Shown piece by piece: positions 49,355-54,978 of a stretch of DNA of 54,978 nucleotides. Each line of letters begins with the position of its first letter. Positions within the stretch are counted from its first letter, which is position 1. The notes under the pieces were generated by a model. The model made no database searches, had not been told where the DNA came from, and saw only the letters and a program-made list of their open reading frames with translations. The position numbers and the translations under genes are program-made. Origin of the DNA: an uncultured Muribaculaceae bacterium (GTDB lineage Bacteria > Bacteroidota > Bacteroidia > Bacteroidales > Muribaculaceae); contig CAJTQV010000020.1 of assembly GCA_910578385.1 (NCBI GenBank), positions 1 to 54,978 on the forward strand, read 5' to 3'.

Positions 49355-50098
49355 ATGTTACCGGAGCGCACCATACTGACCATTGATTTCGGCAACACGG
49401 CCATGAAGGCCGCGGTGTTCGAAGGGGAACGCCTTGTTCAGTCGGTGGTCGGAACCGGTTCGACCCATGAGGCTGTCGATGCCCTGCAGACTTTCCATTC
49501 GGTCGAAGGAATCTGCTATTGCTGTGTCGGCGCTGACAGGGAGAACCTGCTGGAGCATCTGCGCCATACCGGGCTGCCGATGGTGGCGCTTGGTCCTGAA
49601 ACGCCGCTGCCGATCGAGGTGTGTTACGGAAGCCGCGCTACCCTCGGGGCTGACCGTCTGGCCGCTGCCGTCGGTGTGGCGGGCGAGGAGGAGGCCGTGC
49701 TTGTCGTCGACGCGGGTACGGCGGTGACTTGCGACCTTGTGGCTGACCGCCGTTTTCTCGGGGGCAACATATCGCCCGGACTGAAACTGCGGTTTCACTC
49801 TCTCCATGAATTTACTTCGCGGTTGCCGCTTGTTTCGCCCGACGGTGAGCTGCCTGTTTTCGGACACGATACGCAGACGGCCATCCGGGCCGGTGTGATG
49901 AACGGTCTGGTATGGGAACTTGCCGGGGCCTTCGAGACGGCGCGAAGCGAATATAAGAATATAAAAATGGTTATCACCGGCGGCGATGCCGCCATACTCG
50001 CCCCGCTGCTTGCGGAGCACGGTATCGAGGCCGTGGCCGACAGCGAGACCGTCGGGCGCGGACTGGTGAGAATCTTCAACTACAATAACGACTTATGA
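49355..50098 (+). CDS. coaX: Type III pantothenate kinase
   Basis: First step of CoA synthesis from pantothenate. ASKHA-fold motifs: LTIDFGNTAMKAAVF (phosphate 1), GADRLAAAVG, VVDAGTAVTCDLV, and GGNISPGLKLRFHSLHEFTSRLPLV. 247 aa. With panC and panD in the same window it extends the pantothenate-to-CoA route. Overlaps the next gene by 4 nt. Confidence 0.93.
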   Translation: MLPERTILTIDFGNTAMKAAVFEGERLVQSVVGTGSTHEAVDALQTFHSVEGICYCCVGADRENLLEHLRHTGLPMVALGPETPLPIEVCYGSRATLGADRLAAAVGVAGEEEAVLVVDAGTAVTCDLVADRRFLGGNISPGLKLRFHSLHEFTSRLPLVSPDGELPVFGHDTQTAIRAGVMNGLVWELAGAFETARSEYKNIKMVITGGDAAILAPLLAEHGIEAVADSETVGRGLVRIFNYNNDL

Positions 50099-51363
50099 CT
50101 AAACTGAAGTTATTTTTAGCTACGTTGGTGTGTGCCATTCCTGCATTGGCCCAGAACGTCACCACTCCTTATTCGATGTATGGATACGGAATACTCGGCG
50201 ACCGTGCCACCTCAATGCAGCGCCAGATGGGTGGAGTGGGTTATGCCATGAACTCCGGCCGTCAGATCAACGCGATGAACCCGGCTTCGTATGCCGCGGT
50301 CGATTCTATGACTTTCCTCTTCGACATGGGTGCCGACATATCTTTCCTCTGGAACCAGGAGGGGAGCGCCAGGGAGCATTCCATAGGAGGCGGTCTCGAT
50401 TATCTCACCATGCAGTTTCCGCTCAGCAAATATATGGGTGGTTCTATCGGTCTTTTGCCTTACAGCTCGGTAGGTTACGCCTTCGGTAATGACATCGCCC
50501 ACGGTACGATGCAGAATCAGGGCTCGGGGGGTATCAATGAACTTTATGTCGGTGTGGCCGGTAAGTTCAAGGGCTTCTCGCTCGGTGTGAACGTCAGCTA
50601 CGATTTCGGTAATATCGTGAACGATGTGTTCGGCACTCCCCAGAGCGGCGGTAGCTCCAAGTTCGAGCATGTCATGAAGGTGCGCGACTGGAATATCCTT
50701 ATCGGTGCCCAGTACTCAGGCCGTATAAACCGTTACAACCGGTTTGTGATCGGTGCGACCTACAGTCCGAAAAAGACACTCCTCGGCAGTTCATGGGCCA
50801 CAATCCAGGAGATGACGCAGGAGTCGGTGCCGACCGAGGTCGCCCGCATGACACTCAAGAACAATTACTACACTCCGAACAGTGTGGGTGTAGGTTTCAG
50901 CTATACTCACGAGCGTGTGAGCCGCTTCAATGTGGAGTTCGACTACACATGGCAGGGCTGGAAAGATGCCAAGTATTCAGCCCTCAGAGCCAGCGAGCCG
51001 GATGCCGACGGCAGTTATCCGGTGGTGTTCCAGGGCATGGAGTTCAATAACCGTAGCCGTTATGCGGTCGGAGCTGAGTTCGTGCCTAAGATCCGCGGTT
51101 CGTACATGCAGCGTGCCGCCTACCGTCTCGGTGCATATTACACCGACGACTATCTCCGCATAAACGGCAACAGCGTGCGTGAGTTCGGGGTGACTGCCGG
51201 TCTCGGATTCCCCACCATCGAGGGCAAGACAATCATCAACCTCGGTCTGGAATGGAAGATGCGTCAGGCTTATCCTTCGTCGCTCATCAAGGAGAACTAT
51301 CTCAACATCACACTTGGTGTGAACTTCAACGAGGTCTGGTTCTTCAAGCGTAAGATCCGCTGA
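50095..51363 (+). CDS. Outer-membrane beta-barrel protein
   Basis: 422 aa with signal peptide (LKLFLATLVCAIPALAQ). The mature start TTPYSMYGYGILGDRATSMQRQMGGVGYAMNSGRQINAMNPASYAAVDSMTFLFDMG resembles FadL-like/OmpP1 plug regions. Alternating aromatic strands run to a C-terminal FFKRKIR. Transport role and substrate unknown. Followed after 38 bp by lptC. Confidence 0.77.
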   Translation: MTKLKLFLATLVCAIPALAQNVTTPYSMYGYGILGDRATSMQRQMGGVGYAMNSGRQINAMNPASYAAVDSMTFLFDMGADISFLWNQEGSAREHSIGGGLDYLTMQFPLSKYMGGSIGLLPYSSVGYAFGNDIAHGTMQNQGSGGINELYVGVAGKFKGFSLGVNVSYDFGNIVNDVFGTPQSGGSSKFEHVMKVRDWNILIGAQYSGRINRYNRFVIGATYSPKKTLLGSSWATIQEMTQESVPTEVARMTLKNNYYTPNSVGVGFSYTHERVSRFNVEFDYTWQGWKDAKYSALRASEPDADGSYPVVFQGMEFNNRSRYAVGAEFVPKIRGSYMQRAAYRLGAYYTDDYLRINGNSVREFGVTAGLGFPTIEGKTIINLGLEWKMRQAYPSSLIKENYLNITLGVNFNEVWFFKRKIR

Positions 51364-51401
51364 TCGCTGAACCCGTATCATAAAAAGTCAGTAGATAACG
51401 C

Positions 51402-51965
51402 ATGACAAGGGCGGTATGGTTTCTTATCGGTATGTTTCTTGTGCTCGTAGTGGCCTCGGGCTGCCGCGAGGAGAAGAAAATCGACGTGGCCTCAACCCTC
51501 AACCCGAAGAAGATGGCCACTATGACCACAAAGAACGTGGCGACCTTCATATCCGACTCGGGTGTGGTGCAGTATAAGGTGGTCGCGCCCCTATGGCAGG
51601 TGTTCGAGGAGGTCGATACCCCCTACTGGAACTTCCCGAAGGGCCTTTATCTCCAGAAGTATGACCCGTATTTCCATGTCATAGCCACAGTAGCGGCCGA
51701 CTCGGCACGGTTCTTCAGCAATCAGAAGCTGTGGCGCCTTGACGGCCATGTCGAGATGACCAAGGTTCCGAAAGACCTGTTCCAGACCGAACAGCTTTTC
51801 TGGGACCAGCGCAGAGGAATAATCTACAGTGATTCGTTCATACATATAGAGACGGAGACCCATGTGCTTGAAGGACTCGGATTCGAGAGCGACGAACGTC
51901 TTACCTCGTACCGCATAATCAAGCCCCAGGGAATTTTTCCCGTCAATTCACTCAAAACCCAATAG
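51402..51965 (+). CDS. lptC: LPS export periplasmic protein LptC
   Basis: A 187-aa lipoprotein-type LptC: an N-terminal membrane segment with lipobox VVASGC, then the OstA/LptC beta-jellyroll (DSGVVQYKVVAPLWQVFEE, FPKGLYLQKYD, VAADSARFFSNQKLWRLDGHVEM, LFWDQRRGIIYSDSFIHIET, LEGLGFESDE). Bacteroidetes LptC is often a lipoprotein. Two bases separate its stop from the next start. Confidence 0.88.
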   Translation: MTRAVWFLIGMFLVLVVASGCREEKKIDVASTLNPKKMATMTTKNVATFISDSGVVQYKVVAPLWQVFEEVDTPYWNFPKGLYLQKYDPYFHVIATVAADSARFFSNQKLWRLDGHVEMTKVPKDLFQTEQLFWDQRRGIIYSDSFIHIETETHVLEGLGFESDERLTSYRIIKPQGIFPVNSLKTQ

Positions 51966-51967
51966 TC

Positions 51968-53260
51968 GTGGAATTACAGCTGAGTCTCGCCATAACCATC
52001 ACGGTGATTGCAATCATTTTCTCGGGCCTGTTCTCGGGCTCGGAGATTGCTTTCGTGCAGTCGAACAAGGTGCGCCGTGAGATTGATGCCGCCCGGGGAG
52101 GTTTCATAAACCGGATACTTCAGAACTTCAGCCACCATGAGGATATGTTCATATCTACTCTGCTGGTGGGCAACAATGTGGTGCTTGTCATATATGGTAT
52201 AGCATTCTCGGCGATAGTCAATCCGATTCTTGAACATTGGTTCGGACCCGATGGCGAGGCGCTGGTGCTGGTGTGCAACACCATCCTCTCGACCGGCCTG
52301 ATTCTCATAACCGGTGAGTTCCTGCCCAAGACCACGTTCCGTATCAATCCGAATTTCATGATGCGGATTCTCGCGCTTCCTCTCTTTCTTATATATATAG
52401 TGCTCTATCCGGTGTCGCTCTTTGTCTCGATGATCTCGAAGGGACTGATGAAGCTGGTAGGCATAGAGTCGGGTGGTGGCGCTGCCCAGACACTCACCAT
52501 CGACGAGCTCGACGACTACATACAGCAGTCTATCGAGGAGCATACCGGCAAGCAGGAGGTGGAGAACGAGGTGCGGATTTTCCGTAAGGCGATCGATTTC
52601 AAGGATACTCAGATTGCGGAGTGCATGACACCGCGCAATGAGATTGTCTCCGTGCCGGTCGAGGGCACTACACGCGAGGATCTTATAGAACGCTTCATCG
52701 CCACCGGCCTTTCGAAGGTCGTGGTGTATAAGGAGGACATCGACGACGTGGTGGGATACATCCATGTGTCCGAACTGTTCAATGCCTCGGCCGACTGGCG
52801 CGAACGGCTCAAGCCGGTGCTCTTCACCCCCGAGACCATGCTTGCCAACAAGATGATGCGCCGTCTCATGAGCGAGAAGAAGTCCATGGCCATTGTGGTC
52901 GATGAGTTCGGCGGCACTTCCGGCCTTGTCACTCTCGAAGACCTCGTGGAGGAGATATTCGGCGAGATAGAGGATGAGCATGACCGCAAGCGCATAGTGG
53001 CGCGTACGCTCGGAGTGAACACATATGTCTTCTCAGGCCGTGCAGAGATTACGGCCATCAACGAGGAGTTCGGTCTCAACATCAAGGAGAGCGAGCAATA
53101 TCATACGTTGGCGGGTTACATACTCGATAACCTTGAGGCCCTTCCGGCACAAGGCTCGACATTCGACATCGCCAATCTCAGGTTTACCATCAAGAAGATG
53201 TCTACCACGAGGATAGAGCTGGTGAAAGTCGAGAAAATCGATGTCCGCGAGGAGGACTGA
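51968..53260 (+). CDS. CNNM/CorC-type transporter (DUF21, CBS pair, HlyC/CorC domain)
   Basis: 430 aa. A DUF21 transmembrane domain (about residues 5-190, with FSGSEIAFVQSNKVRR and GEFLPKTTFRINPN), two CBS motifs (~210-330, with MTPRNEIVSVPVEGTTREDLIERFI and DEFGGTSGLVTLEDLVEEIFGEIEDEHD) and a CorC_HlyC C-terminal domain. Family members are linked to Mg2+/Co2+ export or membrane integrity. The start codon is GTG 51,968. Confidence 0.92.
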   Translation: MELQLSLAITITVIAIIFSGLFSGSEIAFVQSNKVRREIDAARGGFINRILQNFSHHEDMFISTLLVGNNVVLVIYGIAFSAIVNPILEHWFGPDGEALVLVCNTILSTGLILITGEFLPKTTFRINPNFMMRILALPLFLIYIVLYPVSLFVSMISKGLMKLVGIESGGGAAQTLTIDELDDYIQQSIEEHTGKQEVENEVRIFRKAIDFKDTQIAECMTPRNEIVSVPVEGTTREDLIERFIATGLSKVVVYKEDIDDVVGYIHVSELFNASADWRERLKPVLFTPETMLANKMMRRLMSEKKSMAIVVDEFGGTSGLVTLEDLVEEIFGEIEDEHDRKRIVARTLGVNTYVFSGRAEITAINEEFGLNIKESEQYHTLAGYILDNLEALPAQGSTFDIANLRFTIKKMSTTRIELVKVEKIDVREED

Positions 53261-53314
53261 TAAGGGCGGCCTTGAAATAATTTAAAAGTTTTTGTACGAT
53301 TTTTGCTAAAAAAG

Positions 53315-53345
53315 TTGCACCAATAAAAAATTTGAAATATATTTG
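53315..53345 (+). promoter_or_regulatory. Promoter of ECF sigma 2
   Basis: TTG (53,315-53,317), 20 nt, TATATTTG (53,338-53,345). The leader would be about 100 nt. Confidence 0.72.
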
Positions 53346-53452
53346 AGCCGAAATTCAGAGCGGGCAAGGCGTAAAAGCCCGATACGCTCTAAAAACAACG
53401 ATAACGTGAGTTTAAACAAGAAACAACTGAACACACATAATCGCTTAATTTA

Positions 53453-53959
53453 ATGAACGGTAATGACACCTTCAAATCCTCGGTGATCGGGATGCAGGGC
53501 AACCTGCTGTCCTTCGCCCTCAAGCTTACTCTTAATGAGGAGGAGGCGCACGACCTGGTTCAGGACACTACGCTCAAGGCGCTTGACAACGAAGAGAAGT
53601 TTGTTGACAACGCCAACTTCAGCGGGTGGATGATGACCATCATGCGCAACATCTTCATCAACAACTACCGCAAGCGGGCGAGGGAGAACACAGTGGTCGA
53701 TGCCACTGAAGATCTCTATCATCTCAATCTTTCGCAGGATTCGGGAGTTCAGACTCCCGACGGTGCGTTCGCAGCCGGCGAGATCAGCGCAATACTCAAC
53801 GGCTTCCCCGCAGATTACCGTAATCCTTTTTCGATGCACATAGCCGGTTACAAGTATGAGGAAATCTCGGAAAAACTTGGCATGCCGCTCGGAACTGTCA
53901 AGAGCAGAATCTTCTTTACCCGAAAGAGACTCCGCGAACTGCTGAAGGATTACAGGTAA
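53453..53959 (+). CDS. RNA polymerase ECF sigma factor, RpoE-like (paralogue 2)
   Basis: 168 aa, same length as paralogue 1. Region 2: LTLNEEEAHDLVQDTTLKALDNEEKF and GWMMTIMRNIFINNYRKR. Region 4: YKYEEISEKLGMPLGTVKSRIFFTRKRLREL. Promoter-recognition helices of the two paralogues are nearly identical, suggesting overlapping target promoters. No anti-sigma gene is adjacent. Confidence 0.94.
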   Translation: MNGNDTFKSSVIGMQGNLLSFALKLTLNEEEAHDLVQDTTLKALDNEEKFVDNANFSGWMMTIMRNIFINNYRKRARENTVVDATEDLYHLNLSQDSGVQTPDGAFAAGEISAILNGFPADYRNPFSMHIAGYKYEEISEKLGMPLGTVKSRIFFTRKRLRELLKDYR

Positions 53960-54090
53960 ACAGTTTCTCTTTTCTTATAAACTCGACAACTTGGAACGTA
54001 GACTACAACTTGGATTATATAACCTTACACCGGACTTATCTTACAAATTGAAGTAGAAATTGCAAATAGAAAGGTTTCTAAGAAATACGA

Positions 54091-54124
54091 AAATCGCGAC
54101 CGTCAGTGACTGTCGCGATTTTTT
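54091..54124 (+). terminator. Intrinsic terminator between ECF sigma 2 and the PepSY-like gene
   Basis: AAATCGCGAC (54,091-54,100) with GTCGCGATTT (54,112-54,121), then TTT. The spacer 53,960-54,090 has no gene. Confidence 0.86.
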
Positions 54125-54165
54125 GTTTTTCATATGTAGCTCATATATGTATGAACCTGCCCGGC

Positions 54166-54606
54166 TCAGTCGTCGTAGCGCAGGAAGTTGCCGGCACGGT
54201 CGAATTTAAGCTCAGTGCCGTCGTTGAGCTCCACATCATAGTCGTTGCTGTCCTTGTCAATCTTGACGATGCTCTTGTTCTTATGGTTCTTCTGGATATA
54301 TGTGCGGATAGGTGCGAGCACGAACCCCTGCGGAACGGCCTGATGACCGCAATCCACCTCTTTCCATTCACCATCTTTGTTGAATTCAATCTCTGCGCCG
54401 TTGCTTAGCACAACCTCATAGTCTTTTGTGCCGAACAGGTTCTGGTCGACCACCACACGGTTCACCGAAGCCTTCGGGAAATTCTTCTTAAGCGTCTGTT
54501 GGGCCTGAGCCGGCAGTACACTTGCGTCGCGGTACACCTTGTCGCGGGCAGACATTGTGGCCACCGAAAGCAGCACCACAGAAATCAGGGCAAGTAGTTT
54601 TTTCAT
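54166..54606 (-). CDS. PepSY-like (DUF2874) exported protein
   Basis: 146 aa with signal peptide KKLLALISVVLLSVATMSA. Two PepSY-like repeats: LPAQAQQTLKKNFPKASVNRV with KDYEVVLSNGAEIEFNKDGEWKEVD, and PIRTYIQKNHKNKSIVKIDKDSNDYDVELNDGTELKFDRAGNF. Probably periplasmic; proposed roles of the family (protease inhibition, binding) are not shown here. Confidence 0.86.
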   Translation of the reverse strand: MKKLLALISVVLLSVATMSARDKVYRDASVLPAQAQQTLKKNFPKASVNRVVVDQNLFGTKDYEVVLSNGAEIEFNKDGEWKEVDCGHQAVPQGFVLAPIRTYIQKNHKNKSIVKIDKDSNDYDVELNDGTELKFDRAGNFLRYDD

Positions 54607-54903
54607 CTCTTTACTTAATTTAATCGGTTTTCAAGGGTGTCTTCGGGAGCTTTTCCCGGAGTCTTTACCGGAAATTCATGTTCTTCTTTCCCTGCGGGGG
54701 AAGATTTTTTCATGATTTCAGACCCGATTTGACCCTCCTTGGTTAAGTTTATAACAAAATTTTCGCGGAAAAGTTGATGTATCGATAAGGTTTTACATTT
54801 GTTATTAACATAACGAAATATATTTTAACATTTATTGATTCGGTTAATTTACAGTTAGTTATCATCGAAAATATGTTTTATAACAGAAAATCTTTCGGAA
54901 AAA
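54607..54903. other. Gene-free AT-rich region before the right edge
   Basis: Short tracts only; no ORF, tRNA or strong hairpin seen apart from the promoter that follows. Confidence 0.6.
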
Positions 54904-54935
54904 TTTGCACACGGCTGATTTTTGCACTAATTTTG
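54904..54935 (+). promoter_or_regulatory. Promoter of a gene beyond the right edge
   Basis: TTTG (54,904-54,907), 20 nt, TAATTTTG (54,928-54,935): full consensus, pointing out of the window. Confidence 0.75.
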
Positions 54936-54978
54936 CAACCGCAAACGGGAAACAAACCGACACTCAAACGAAGGTCTG

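Noticed and set aside
47831..53959. Sigma/anti-sigma or SusC/SusD polysaccharide locus
   Set aside because: No FecR-type anti-sigma, TonB-dependent receptor or SusD gene adjoins either sigma factor.

Overview
The window looks like chromosome of a Bacteroidales bacterium, most likely near the Muribaculaceae; the family-level placement is inference. Supporting signs are repeated promoters of the Bacteroidetes primary-sigma type (TTG/TTTG, about 20 nt, TAnnTTTG), weak Shine-Dalgarno sequences, Bacteroidales-restricted families (DUF4270, DUF4924, PepSY-like/DUF2874, C10-peptidase-like lipoprotein), RpoE-like ECF sigma factors of 168 aa, and a secreted GH13 amylase with a C-terminal sorting-type domain. 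Coding DNA is fairly GC-rich and intergenic DNA AT-rich. Most of the window is housekeeping; the unusual material is in intergenic spaces and one AT-rich cassette.

Layout, left to right. 1-9.1 kb: tRNA-Tyr, pfkA, HAD phosphatase, ribF, Gate-domain membrane protein, upp, then recF-DUF721-thioesterase-SIS isomerase-TPR protein-ribH. 9.3-12.9 kb: thrS-infC-rpmI-rplT on the minus strand. 13-16.4 kb: a three-gene minus operon (glycogen-synthase N-domain protein, DUF4270 lipoprotein, CapA-like protein). 16.7-25.7 kb: tRNA-Thr, two different ABC-F proteins, ffh, panD, panC, a conserved unknown and a beta-helix lipoprotein. 26-34.7 kb: lpxB, a structured intergenic region, then RelA/SpoT, a PgpH-like HD phosphohydrolase, two envelope proteins of unknown role and a SlyD-like isomerase with a Cys/Gly tail. 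34.7-37.0 kb: an AT-rich cassette with a C10-protease-like lipoprotein and a frame-disrupted secreted protein; a degraded second copy of the SlyD tail sits at its right edge. 37.2-43.2 kb: Cys-rich secreted protein, nitroreductase behind a roughly 300-nt structured leader, acyltransferase, prfC, rfbD, DUF4924. 43.3-54.6 kb: secreted amylase, MBL hydrolase, two ECF sigma factors, divIC, coaX, outer-membrane protein, lptC, CNNM-type protein, PepSY-like protein.

Functional threads: CoA synthesis (panC, panD, coaX), flavins (ribF, ribH, the FMN-type nitroreductase), lipid A/LPS (lpxB, lptC, the arabinose-5-phosphate-isomerase-like protein, rfbD), translation (thrS, infC, rpmI, rplT, prfC, two ABC-F proteins) and nucleotide second messengers (RSH and PgpH-like genes overlapping by 4 nt). 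No complete mobile element, CRISPR array or recognisable defence operon was found. The best candidates for something undescribed are the structured RNA/leader upstream of the nitroreductase (38,674-38,994), the palindromic MITE-like element at 25,753-25,948, and the cassette at 34.7-37.0 kb.
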